Below, one piece after another: positions 33,746 through 41,789 of a stretch of 64,000 nucleotides of DNA. The stretch spans positions 337,556 through 401,555 of the forward strand of contig NZ_FOVH01000008.1 in the NCBI RefSeq assembly GCF_900115095.1, read 5' to 3'. A program made the translations under genes and the position numbers. The first letter of the stretch is position 1. Each line of letters starts with the position of its first letter. This stretch comes from Actinomadura madurae. Its GTDB lineage: Bacteria; Actinomycetota; Actinomycetes; Streptosporangiales; Streptosporangiaceae. The notes under the pieces were generated by a model that saw nothing but the letters and a program-made list of their open reading frames with translations, ran no database searches and was not told the DNA's origin.

Positions 33746-35956
33746 GTGGCGAAATATCTTTACCGGGTCGGGCGGTGGGCGTTCCGGCGGCGCAGGCTCG
33801 TGGGGGCTCTGTGGCTGGGCGCCCTGCTGCTGGCGGTGGTCGCCGCCGCCACGGCGCCGGCCGCGGAGGAAGAGGACCTCTCCATGCCCGGCACCGAATC
33901 GCAGCAGGCGTTCGACCTGCTGGACGAGCGGTTCCCGCAGAGCAACGCCCAGGGTGCCGAGGCCCGGCTCGTGTTCCAGGCCCCGGACGGGCAGCGGGTG
34001 ACGGCCGGGGAGAACAAGGCGATCGTCGGGAGCACGCTCGGCGCGCTGGACGGGGGCGATCAGGTCGCGGCGACCACCGACCCCTACAAGACCGGTGCGG
34101 TCAGCGAGGACGGCACCATCGCCTACTCCACGATCACCTACACCGTGGACGGCGTCGACCTGGCGGAGTCGACGAAGAGCGCATTGGAGGACGCCGCCGA
34201 GAAGGCCCGGGACGCGGGGCTGACCGTGGAGATCGGCGGTTCGGCCCTGGACTCGGAGGAGGCGCCGGGCGGGACGACGGAGATCATCGGCGTGGTGGTC
34301 GCGGCGGTGGTGCTGATCCTCGCCCTCGGGTCGCTGGTCGCGGCCGGGCTGTCGCTGCTGACCGCCTTCTGGGGCGTGGCCATCGCGTTCGGCGTGGTGT
34401 CCGCGCTGGCCGCTCCGCTGGGACTGACGTCCACCGTCGCGATCCTGGTGCTGATGCTGGGGCTGGCGGTCGGCATCGACTACGCGCTCTTCATCACCTC
34501 CCGGTTCCGCGACGAGCTCGCGCAGGGCACGGAGGCGGAGGAGGCCGCCGGCCGGGCGGTGGGCACGGCCGGGTCCGCCGTGGTGTTCGCCGGCGCGACC
34601 GTCTTCATCGCCCTGGTCGGGCTGGGGGTCGTCGGGATCCCCGAACTCACCAAGATGGGCGTGGGCGGTGCGGGGGCCGTGGCTCTCGCCGTCCTCGTCG
34701 CGCTGACCCTGGTCCCCGCGCTGTTCGGCTTCTTCCGCCGGCGGATCCTGCCCCGCGCCGCCCGCACGTCCGCCCCGCGGCCGGTCCGGGCCGGGCTCGG
34801 CACCCGGTGGGCGCGGTTCGTGCTGCGCCGGCCGCTGACCGTGCTGCTGGCCGCCGGGCTCGGTCTCGGCGCCGTCGCCGTGCCCGCGCTGAGCCTCGAA
34901 CTCGGCCTGCCCGGGGACGAGTCCAAGTCGGTGGAGACCACCCAGCGCCGTGCCTACGACCTGCTGTCGGAAGGCTTCGGTCCCGGATTCAACGGCCCGC
35001 TCACCGTGGTCGTCGACATGGCGGACGCCGCGAACCCGCGCGCCGCCACCGACCTGGTCGCCCAGACCCTGCGGGACGTGGACGGGGTCGAGTCGGTCGG
35101 TGATCCAGTCCTGAGCGAGAAGAAGGACACGGCCGTCCTCACCGCGGTTCCGCAGACGGCGCCGAACAGCGCCGAGACCAAGGACCTGGTTCAGGCGATC
35201 CGCGGTGCGGCCTCCGACGTGGAGGCCGACACGGGCGCCGTGGTCCTGGTGACCGGTACTACGGCGTTGAACATCGACATCTCCGAGGCGATGTCCGATG
35301 CCCTGATCCCCTATCTGATCGTGGTCATCGGCCTGGCGGTGCTGCTGCTGACGGTGGTCTTCCGCTCGATCCTGGTGCCGGTGAAGGCCGCGCTCGGCTT
35401 CCTGCTGTCGGTCGGGGCCGCCTTCGGCGTCGTCGTCGCCGTCTTCCAGTGGGGCTGGGCGGCGGAGCTGATCGGCATCGAGCAGACCGGGCCGGTCATG
35501 TCGCTGATGCCGATCCTGATCATCGGGATCGTGTTCGGCCTCGCCATGGACTACGAGGTCTTCCTCGTCAGCCGGATGCGGGAGGCCCACGTCCACGGCG
35601 CGTCCCCCGGGGAGGCGATCGTCAGCGGTTTCCGGCACAGCGGACGCGTGGTGGCCGCGGCGGCGATCATCATGACCAGCGTGTTCGCCGGGTTCATCGG
35701 GATGAACAACCCGACCATCCAGACGATGGGCGTCGGCCTGGCCTCCGCCGTCGCCTTCGACGCCTTCGTGGTCCGGATGGCGATCGCGCCCGCGGTCCTG
35801 GCCCTGCTCGGCCGCCGGGCCTGGTGGCTGCCCCGTACCCTGAACCGTGTGCTGCCGAATGTGGACATCGAAGGTGAGGCGCTGAGCCGGCATGCCCCGG
35901 CCTCCGCGACCCGGCCGGACGTGGTGGGGCCGCCGTCCCCCGTCGGCAGGCGCTGA
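33746..35956 (+). CDS. MMPL-family RND transporter (second paralogue)
   Basis: 736 aa, same duplicated plan as the protein at 14064: signature segments GLAVGIDYALFITSRFRDE and VFGLAMDYEVFLVSRMREA, two large periplasmic loops and 11-12 helices. GTG 33746 is chosen because TGGAG lies ten bases upstream and the protein then starts AKYLYRVGRWAFRRR, the usual short basic N-terminus. It is followed after 7 bases by a NarL-type kinase and regulator, so its expression is tied to a two-component system rather than to TetR. Confidence 0.94.
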   Translation: MAKYLYRVGRWAFRRRRLVGALWLGALLLAVVAAATAPAAEEEDLSMPGTESQQAFDLLDERFPQSNAQGAEARLVFQAPDGQRVTAGENKAIVGSTLGALDGGDQVAATTDPYKTGAVSEDGTIAYSTITYTVDGVDLAESTKSALEDAAEKARDAGLTVEIGGSALDSEEAPGGTTEIIGVVVAAVVLILALGSLVAAGLSLLTAFWGVAIAFGVVSALAAPLGLTSTVAILVLMLGLAVGIDYALFITSRFRDELAQGTEAEEAAGRAVGTAGSAVVFAGATVFIALVGLGVVGIPELTKMGVGGAGAVALAVLVALTLVPALFGFFRRRILPRAARTSAPRPVRAGLGTRWARFVLRRPLTVLLAAGLGLGAVAVPALSLELGLPGDESKSVETTQRRAYDLLSEGFGPGFNGPLTVVVDMADAANPRAATDLVAQTLRDVDGVESVGDPVLSEKKDTAVLTAVPQTAPNSAETKDLVQAIRGAASDVEADTGAVVLVTGTTALNIDISEAMSDALIPYLIVVIGLAVLLLTVVFRSILVPVKAALGFLLSVGAAFGVVVAVFQWGWAAELIGIEQTGPVMSLMPILIIGIVFGLAMDYEVFLVSRMREAHVHGASPGEAIVSGFRHSGRVVAAAAIIMTSVFAGFIGMNNPTIQTMGVGLASAVAFDAFVVRMAIAPAVLALLGRRAWWLPRTLNRVLPNVDIEGEALSRHAPASATRPDVVGPPSPVGRR

Positions 35957-35963
35957 GCCGGCC

Positions 35964-37229
35964 ATGACGAACACGGGTGGCGGTGACCCGCGACCACGCG
36001 TCACGTGGGTGCGGGAGGGAGCGATCACGGCGACGGCGTTCGCGCTCTGCCTGCTCGGCGGCATCCTGCAGGTCGACGACGAGTCGGTGTCGCCGCCACC
36101 CGCCGCCGCCTACCTCGTCGCCGCGCTGTCCTGTGCCGTGCTGCCGGCGCGGCACAGGGCGCCGCTGGCCGTCATGGCGGCCACGACCGCGATCGGCATG
36201 CTGGTGCCGTCCCTGGGCCTCCTGCTGAGCCCGCTCATCGTGGCCCCCGCCGTGATCACCGCTTACACGCTCGCCGTGCGCACCGAACGGCGCCCGGCGA
36301 GCGCGGTGCTGCTCTCCTCCGCGGCGCTGCTGGTCGCCGCCAACCTCGTGTCCGCGTTCGGGAACCTCTCGTGGCAGGACGTGAGCAGGGCGGCGCTGGT
36401 GGCGGCGTTCCCGCTGGTGGCCGGAATCCTCGGCCACTCGACGCAGAACCGGCGGGCCTACCTGGCGGCCGTGGAGGAGCGGGCGCTGCGAGCCGAGCAG
36501 AGCCGGGACAGCGAGGCGCGCCGGAGGGTGGCCGAGGAACGGGTGCGCATCGCCCGGGAACTGCACGACCTCGTCGCCCATCAGATCACCCTGGCCAACG
36601 CGCAGGCCACGGTCGCCGCGCACTTCTTCGACGTCCGCCCGGAGCAGACCCGCGAGAGCCTGGACGAGCTCGTCGAGACGACCGGCCACGCGCTCGACGA
36701 ACTGCGCGCCACGGTCGGGCTGCTGCGCCAGTCCGGGGACGCGGCCGGGCCCGACGAACCGGCGCCCGGACTGTCCCGGCTTCCCACGCTCCTCGAATCC
36801 TTCCGCCGCGCGGGTCTGGAGGTGGCGGTGCACCATGAGGGCACGGCGAGGCCGCTGCCTCCGGGGGTGGACCTCACCGCCTACCGCATCGTCCAGGAGG
36901 CCCTGACCAACGTGACCAAACACGCCGGTACCGGCAGCGCCCAGGTGCACCTCGCCTGGAACCGCGATCGCGTGACCATCACCGTCGCCGACGACGGAGG
37001 CGGCGCCCATGCGGCGCCGGCGGTGACCGCGGTGTCGGACCGTTCGCCCGGTTACGGTCTGATCGGGATGCGTGAACGTGCCACGGCGGTCGGTGGGCAG
37101 CTGTCCGCGGGCAGGCGCCCGGAGGGCGGCTTCCTCGTCTCCGCACAGCTGCCCCTCCCGCCCGCCAAGAACACGGCGCGAAGGACCGACGGACGAACGG
37201 ACGGCGGAGAGGCCGGGGAGGCGCCGTGA
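35964..37229 (+). CDS. NarL-family sensor histidine kinase
   Basis: 421 aa. Five to six hydrophobic helices in the first 175 residues with little periplasmic sequence (membrane sensor), then HisKA_3 dimerisation motif ERVRIARELHDLVAHQ with the phospho-acceptor His, and a HATPase with EALTNVTKHA, VADDGGGA and GYGLIGMRER. Starts 7 bases after the MmpL stop; ATG 35964. Overlaps the regulator by 4 bases. The layout suggests that it senses membrane damage or the MmpL cargo (inference). Confidence 0.92.
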   Translation: MTNTGGGDPRPRVTWVREGAITATAFALCLLGGILQVDDESVSPPPAAAYLVAALSCAVLPARHRAPLAVMAATTAIGMLVPSLGLLLSPLIVAPAVITAYTLAVRTERRPASAVLLSSAALLVAANLVSAFGNLSWQDVSRAALVAAFPLVAGILGHSTQNRRAYLAAVEERALRAEQSRDSEARRRVAEERVRIARELHDLVAHQITLANAQATVAAHFFDVRPEQTRESLDELVETTGHALDELRATVGLLRQSGDAAGPDEPAPGLSRLPTLLESFRRAGLEVAVHHEGTARPLPPGVDLTAYRIVQEALTNVTKHAGTGSAQVHLAWNRDRVTITVADDGGGAHAAPAVTAVSDRSPGYGLIGMRERATAVGGQLSAGRRPEGGFLVSAQLPLPPAKNTARRTDGRTDGGEAGEAP

Positions 37230-37915
37230 CGCGCCGGGTCCTGCTCGCCGACGATCAGGCCCTGCTGCGCGGCGCCTTCCGGTTGCTGCTCGACAGTGCC
37301 GACGACATCACCGTGGTCGGCGAGGCCGCCGACGGCCGGGAGGCGGTGCGGCTCACCCGGGAGCTGCGCCCGGACGTGGTGGTCATGGACATCCGCATGC
37401 CGGAGATGGACGGCATCACCGCGACGGCACGGATCTGCGCGGACCCGGAGCTGCGGGCCAGCCGCGTCCTGATCCTCACCACGTACGAGACCGACGAGTA
37501 CGTCGCCCAGGCGCTGCGCGCGGGCGCCGGCGGGTTCATCGGCAAGGGCATCGGGGCCGAGGACCTGGCGGACGCCGTGCGCACGATCGCCGACGGCGAC
37601 ACCCTCCTGTCCCCCGCCGCGACCCGCTCCCTCGTCGCCCGTTTCCTGGCCACGCCGGACGGCGTCCCGCACGACCCCGAACGGCTCGCCGTGCTCACCC
37701 CGCGCGAACGCGAGATGGTGGCCCTCGTCGCCACCGGCCTGTCCAACCAGGAGATCGCCGAGCGGATGTTCCTCAGCCCGTTCACCGTCCGCGCCCACGT
37801 CCAGCGCGCCATGACGAAGCTGGAGGCCCGCGACCGAGCGCAGCTCGTCGTCATCGCCTACCAGACGGGCCTCGTCCACGCCGCCCCCGACGGCGGCACC
37901 GGCCGCCTCCCCTAG
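37226..37915 (+). CDS. NarL/LuxR-family response regulator
   Basis: 229 aa. Receiver domain with ADDQ and phospho-acceptor Asp in VVMDIRMPEMDG near 54, and Lys in GFIGKG; LuxR-type DNA-binding domain LTPREREMVALVATGLSNQEIAERMFLSP near 155-183 and ending VRAHVQRAMTKL. Cognate of the kinase it overlaps by 4 bases (GTGA). Likely controls the MmpL operon. Confidence 0.95.
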   Translation: MTRRVLLADDQALLRGAFRLLLDSADDITVVGEAADGREAVRLTRELRPDVVVMDIRMPEMDGITATARICADPELRASRVLILTTYETDEYVAQALRAGAGGFIGKGIGAEDLADAVRTIADGDTLLSPAATRSLVARFLATPDGVPHDPERLAVLTPREREMVALVATGLSNQEIAERMFLSPFTVRAHVQRAMTKLEARDRAQLVVIAYQTGLVHAAPDGGTGRLP

Positions 37916-38068
37916 CGGACCTCCGGCACCTTCACTCTGACGTGGGCATATGTCACGATTGATAGCGGAGTTGCCATCGGTGTGGCGGTGCGACGGGAAC
38001 AGGGCTGGACGTCCGGCGCCGCCGTGCACCTCTCGCGGGGCCGGGTCCGGGCCGGCGAGGGGGGAACC

Positions 38069-38263
38069 ATGCGCAAGACGGCCGACTGCAGGGACATGCC
38101 GAGCGAGTCGGGCTGCACGCTCACGATCAGCGGCGAGGAGGACGAGGTCGTCCGCGCCGCCGCCGAGCACGCGGTCTCGGTGCACGGGCACGCGGACACG
38201 CCGGAGCTGCGGGACGAGATCCGCGCCCACCTCAAGGACGAGCAGGCGATGGCCCAGGGGTGA
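38069..38263 (+). CDS. DUF1059 small protein
   Basis: 64 aa. Matches the DUF1059 layout: MRKTADCRDMPSE at the start with a conserved Cys, GCTLTISGEEDEV with a second Cys, and AAEHAVSVHGHAD with His residues, ending in an acidic helix; Cys and His suggest metal binding, not proven. ATG 38069 follows GAGGGGGG. Six bases before the next start. Confidence 0.85.
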   Translation: MRKTADCRDMPSESGCTLTISGEEDEVVRAAAEHAVSVHGHADTPELRDEIRAHLKDEQAMAQG

Positions 38264-38268
38264 GACAC

Positions 38269-38565
38269 ATGACCTTCGTTCAGATCATCGAGTACGAGAC
38301 CGACCGCCAGGACGAGATGGACCCGCTGTTCGACCAGTGGGCCGCCGCGACCGAGGGCAAGCGCACGGCGACGCACGAGATGCACACCCGGGATCGCGAC
38401 AACCCGGCCCACTTCGTGGACATCGTCGAGTTCCCCTCCTACGAGGAGGCGATGCGCAACAGCGACCTGCCCGAGACGCAGCGGCTCTCCGGGGAGATGC
38501 GGGCGCTGTGCACCGGCGGGCCGCGCTTCATGAACCTGGAGGTCGTGCGGGACGAACCGCTGTGA
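38269..38565 (+). CDS. Small ABM/ferredoxin-like-fold protein
   Basis: 98 aa, begins MTFVQIIEYETDRQDEMD and continues with VDIVEFPSYEEAMRNSD, the pattern of dimeric alpha-beta-barrel (antibiotic biosynthesis monooxygenase-like) proteins. Cytoplasmic; catalytic role unknown. ATG 38269 has AGGGG eight bases upstream; GTG 38260 overlapping the DUF1059 stop is an alternative. Two strong hairpins follow. Confidence 0.8.
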   Translation: MTFVQIIEYETDRQDEMDPLFDQWAAATEGKRTATHEMHTRDRDNPAHFVDIVEFPSYEEAMRNSDLPETQRLSGEMRALCTGGPRFMNLEVVRDEPL

Positions 38566-38579
38566 CCAGGTAATCCGTC

Positions 38580-38613
38580 GGGAGCCGGGCGCCGGGTACG
38601 GCGCCCGGCTCCC
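38580..38613 (+). terminator. Strong hairpin terminator 1
   Basis: Perfect 14-bp stem GGGAGCCGGGCGCC / GGCGCCCGGCTCCC with 6-base loop, 15 bases after the stop codon. Confidence 0.85.
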
Positions 38614-38623
38614 CGAAGCGTCC

Positions 38624-38658
38624 GGGCCTCCTGTTCGGCGAGGCGAAACAGGAGGCCC
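38624..38658 (+). terminator. Strong hairpin terminator 2
   Basis: Perfect 12-bp stem GGGCCTCCTGTT / AACAGGAGGCCC with an 11-base loop, ten bases after the first hairpin. Confidence 0.75.
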
Positions 38659-38724
38659 GCGGCGATGAGTTCCGGGCGTCCCGGAGGTCGTAGTCAGCAG
38701 CACCCGACCAGACCGGGAGGTCCC

Positions 38725-39558
38725 ATGACGTCTGTTTCGTCCCAGCCCATCGTCCGAAGCCTCCGGGTGCCCGACGGGCGCCTGCACTACGAGGTCCGCG
38801 GGCACGGGCCGCTCGTGGCGCTCGTCGGCGCCCCCATGGACGCCGCCGCGTTCGCACCGCTCGCCGACCTGCTCGCGGCCGGCCACACCGTCCTCACCAC
38901 CGACCCGCGCGGCATCAACCGCAGCCCGCTCGACGACCCGGGGCGGGAGTCGACGCCGGAACTGCGCGCCGGCGACCTGTCCCGGCTGATCGACGAGCTG
39001 GACGCCGGTCCGGCCATCGTCCTCGGGTCGAGCGGCGGCGCGTGCACCGTGCTCGCGCTCGCGCAGGCCCACCCCGGGCAGATCCGCGCCGCCATCGCCC
39101 ATGAGCCCCCGCTGCAGCGGCTGCTGGACGACCGGGACGAGCTCCACGCCGCGACCGAGGACATGATCGACACCTACCTCGCCGACGACGTCATCGGCGC
39201 CTGGGGCAAGTTCATGGCCGCGGCCGGCATCGTGATGCCGCAGTGCGCCCTCGAGGAGATGTTCGGCGGCGACCGCGATCCGCGGGTGGTCGCCGACGAG
39301 CGCCGCTGGTTCACCCACGAGCTGCGGAAGACGTCCGGCTGGGAGCCCGACCTCGCGGCGCTCCGCGCGGCCGGGGACAGGATCGTGGTCGGCATCGGCC
39401 GGGACTCCGCCGGGCAGCTCTGCGACCGCGCCTCCCGGGTCCTCGCCGACGCCCTCGACCTGGAGCCGGTCCTCTTCCCCGGCGGTCACGTCGGCTTCGC
39501 CGACGACCCGGACACGTTCGCCGCCCACCTCCGCACGGTCATGGCCGGAATGCACTGA
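38725..39558 (+). CDS. Alpha/beta hydrolase
   Basis: 277 aa. Nucleophile elbow GSSGGAC with Ser near 111, DPRGINRS near 66 and His in GGHVGFADD near 256; a helical cap between about 135 and 215 shapes the substrate site. No signal peptide. ATG 38725 has GGGAGG five bases upstream. Monocistronic: hairpins on both sides. Substrate unknown. Confidence 0.88.
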   Translation: MTSVSSQPIVRSLRVPDGRLHYEVRGHGPLVALVGAPMDAAAFAPLADLLAAGHTVLTTDPRGINRSPLDDPGRESTPELRAGDLSRLIDELDAGPAIVLGSSGGACTVLALAQAHPGQIRAAIAHEPPLQRLLDDRDELHAATEDMIDTYLADDVIGAWGKFMAAAGIVMPQCALEEMFGGDRDPRVVADERRWFTHELRKTSGWEPDLAALRAAGDRIVVGIGRDSAGQLCDRASRVLADALDLEPVLFPGGHVGFADDPDTFAAHLRTVMAGMH

Positions 39559-39568
39559 GAGAATGTCA

Positions 39569-39622
39569 CGTCCCGCGGAACCTGACGCAGGTGAACCGGC
39601 GTGCGTCAGGTTCCACGGGACG
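39569..39622. terminator. 21-bp inverted-repeat hairpin after the hydrolase
   Basis: Left arm 39569-39589 pairs with right arm 39602-39622 at 20 of 21 positions around a 12-base loop; the arm core is CGTCCCGCGGAACCTGACGC. Ten bases after the stop codon. The arm resembles the 19-bp repeat at 16707-16768. Confidence 0.8.
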
Positions 39623-39648
39623 GATCTCGTCACGCTCCCCACGGCCCG

Positions 39649-39750
39649 TCAGGACACCGTCACGACGGGCCGGCCGCCCGCGGCCCTGACGGCCCGGCCG
39701 GCCAGCTTGTTGTAGGCGGCAAGCCTCTCAGGGTCTGCGATCGGAGACGG
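39649..39750 (-). pseudogene. Remnant of a DUF1330-like gene
   Basis: On the minus strand one frame reads PSPIADPERLAAYNKLAGR followed by AVRAAGGRPVVTVS and a stop. DPExxxxYxxLAGxAVxAAGGR matches the start of DUF1330 proteins, but the 5' end, start codon and the rest of the domain are missing. About 34 codons survive, between two hairpins. Confidence 0.4.
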
Positions 39751-39752
39751 CG

Positions 39753-39772
39753 TCGAAGCCGGACGGCTTCGA
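39753..39772 (-). terminator. Terminator of the MFS operon
   Basis: TCGAAGCC-GGAC-GGCTTCGA, 8-bp perfect stem directly abutting the minus-strand stop codon at 39773. Confidence 0.7.
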
Positions 39773-41209
39773 TCAACCGGCTGGGGCTGCCATCGGATCG
39801 GTCTCGGGTGAGCGTCGGCGGGCGAGGACGAGGCTGGTCATCGTCGTGATCGCCATCGCGGCGACGCCGATCAGCGCCGCGGTGGTGTAGGCGCCGTCGT
39901 CCGGGAAGAGGCGGCCGGTGTCGGTGCCGGCGGCCAGGGCCAGACCGCCGATGGCGCTGCCCAGGGAGTACCCGACGCTGCGGACGACATAGTTGAAGCT
40001 CATGGCGCTCGACGTCTCGCTCTTGGGTGTGACGGCCAGGATGACGCCGGGCATGGCGGCCGAGAAGCCGCCGACGCCGAAGCCCAGCACGCCCATGGCC
40101 ACGAGCAGTTCGGCCAGGTTGGACCGGGCCGCCGCGAACAGGACGAACCCGCCGCCGACGATGGCGGCGCTGCCGGCCAGGAGCAGGGGGCCGTCGATCC
40201 GTTCACGGACCCGGGGCGTGAGCTTGCCGGCGACGAACCCCAGCACGGAGAACGGGATGAGGACCAGCCCCGCCACGAAGGTGGTCAGCCCGAAGCCGTA
40301 GCCGGCGCTGTGCGGCGTCTGCGCGTAGCGGGTGATGAGCGTGAGCAGGAGGTACATGCCGCTCCCGCCGACGAACATGGCGATGTTCGCCCCGGCGACC
40401 GCCGGGTGCCGTACCGCCCGGACGCCGACCAGAGGCGTCGTGCTGCGCAGCTCGGAGGCGGTCCAGACGCACAGCAGAAGCACGGCGGCGACGGCAAGGG
40501 TCACCGCCACGGCGAGGTGTCGGCTCCACAGGCTCGTCTCGCCGGCCAGGAACAGGACGAGGAGCAGTCCACCCGCCAGGACGAGCGCGCCGGCCACGTT
40601 CACGTGAGCGGAGCGGCCCTCGGGAGCTGCGGGCATGGAGCGCCACGCGGTCACGAAGGCGAGGGCGGTGACGAGCAGGCCGAGGCCGTAGGCGGCCCGC
40701 AGCCCGCCGAACTCGGCGAGCAGCGCGGCCAGCGGGTAGCCGACGCCGGCTCCGATGATGGAGACCACCGAGATCAGGGCGATCGCGGCCGCGCCGCGCT
40801 CCTCGGGAAGATGGTCTCGGGCCACGCCCATCATCAGCGCCGTGAGACCGAGTCCGACGCCTTGGGCCGCTCTGCCCGCGAGCAGCCAGGCGAACGGCAG
40901 CGGCAGCACGGTGAGCGCGCTGCCGACGACGGCGATCGCCAGCGTGGCGAGAATCGTGGCCCGCCGGTGCGGACCGGCTCCGAGCCGGCCGAGGACGGGT
41001 GTGGCGACGGCACCGCTGAGCAGGGCGATGGTCAGCGTCCACTGCGCGCTGTCGAGGGAGACGTGGAACGTGGTCGCCACGCTGGTGATGAGCGGCGTCC
41101 CGAGGCTGGCGACCGCCGCCACGACCAGGGCGATGAACATCAGGGCGGGGACCAGCAGACGTGCCTCGGAACTGCTCATGGGCTGGTCGTGCCCCTGGGC
41201 CGCGGTCAC
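39773..41209 (-). CDS. MFS drug efflux transporter (14-helix type)
   Basis: 478 aa with about 14 membrane helices; motif-A-like loop GRLGAGPHRRATI near 75 and motif-C-like GAGVGYPLAALL near 153 fit the drug:H+ antiporter DHA2 group (EmrB/QacA type). Starts GTG 41209, overlapping the MarR stop by 4 bases, so it is co-translated with its regulator. A hairpin abuts the stop codon. Likely exports a toxic organic compound bound by the MarR protein. Confidence 0.93.
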   Translation of the reverse strand: MTAAQGHDQPMSSSEARLLVPALMFIALVVAAVASLGTPLITSVATTFHVSLDSAQWTLTIALLSGAVATPVLGRLGAGPHRRATILATLAIAVVGSALTVLPLPFAWLLAGRAAQGVGLGLTALMMGVARDHLPEERGAAAIALISVVSIIGAGVGYPLAALLAEFGGLRAAYGLGLLVTALAFVTAWRSMPAAPEGRSAHVNVAGALVLAGGLLLVLFLAGETSLWSRHLAVAVTLAVAAVLLLCVWTASELRSTTPLVGVRAVRHPAVAGANIAMFVGGSGMYLLLTLITRYAQTPHSAGYGFGLTTFVAGLVLIPFSVLGFVAGKLTPRVRERIDGPLLLAGSAAIVGGGFVLFAAARSNLAELLVAMGVLGFGVGGFSAAMPGVILAVTPKSETSSAMSFNYVVRSVGYSLGSAIGGLALAAGTDTGRLFPDDGAYTTAALIGVAAMAITTMTSLVLARRRSPETDPMAAPAG

Positions 41210-41664
41210 CGGTCCGGCTCCTCTCGGGCGTGGCTTTCGAGCTCCGCCAGATGCAGCAGCGCCGGAAGGGCTGCTGCCAAGGCCTCGACCTCGTCATCGG
41301 TGAGTTCGTCGATCAACCGCGCGTACGCGTCGACGCCCGCCTGGCGTCGCGTCCGGACGTACGACGCGCCGGCCTCGGTCAGGCACACCAGCGTGACCCG
41401 CTTGTCGGACGGATCGCCCTTCCGCTCGACCAGCCCGGATTCCTCCATCACCCGGACCAGGACGGTCATCGCGGGCTGCGTGACGCCCTCGGCCACCGCC
41501 AGGTCGGTGATCCGCCGCGGGCCGGTCTTGTCCAGGGTGGCCAAGGTGGCGGCGGACGTCAGGCTCATGTCGCGGGGAAGCCGTCTCACCGCCCTGGTGG
41601 CCAGACCATAGAGGGCTGCCCCGATGGCATCGGAAGCGCCGTGCGCGGCGTCTCGGCGACTCAT
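41206..41664 (-). CDS. MarR-family regulator of the MFS exporter
   Basis: 152 aa winged helix-turn-helix: RRITDLAVAEGVTQPAMTVL near 51-70 and the wing SGLVERKGDPSDKRVTLV near 76-93. First gene of a two-gene operon with the MFS pump. ATG 41664. It very probably represses its own operon, released by the pump's substrate. Confidence 0.94.
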   Translation of the reverse strand: MSRRDAAHGASDAIGAALYGLATRAVRRLPRDMSLTSAATLATLDKTGPRRITDLAVAEGVTQPAMTVLVRVMEESGLVERKGDPSDKRVTLVCLTEAGASYVRTRRQAGVDAYARLIDELTDDEVEALAAALPALLHLAELESHAREEPDR

Positions 41665-41671
41665 GTCTGAA

Positions 41672-41701
41672 GCATAGCAGTTTTATATGAATCCTTTATG
41701 C
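41672..41701. promoter_or_regulatory. AT-rich promoter/operator region of marR-MFS
   Basis: Short AT-rich island with inverted GCATA (41672-41676) and TATGC (41697-41701), and TATAAA on the minus strand (41687-41682) as a likely -10 for marR, giving a leader of about 10 bases. Confidence 0.4.
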
Positions 41702-41789
41702 ATCTACCGCGACACAGAGAGGGGGCGGTGTCGCGGACGGCGCGGGGTAATGACACACTTACCTCAGTTTGTCTCACGGAGGTGTGTGC

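Noticed and set aside
33605..36064. 819-codon minus-strand frame opposite the second MmpL
   Set aside because: Low-complexity HDRRQ-rich translation and codon bias that fits the plus strand; an antisense artefact.
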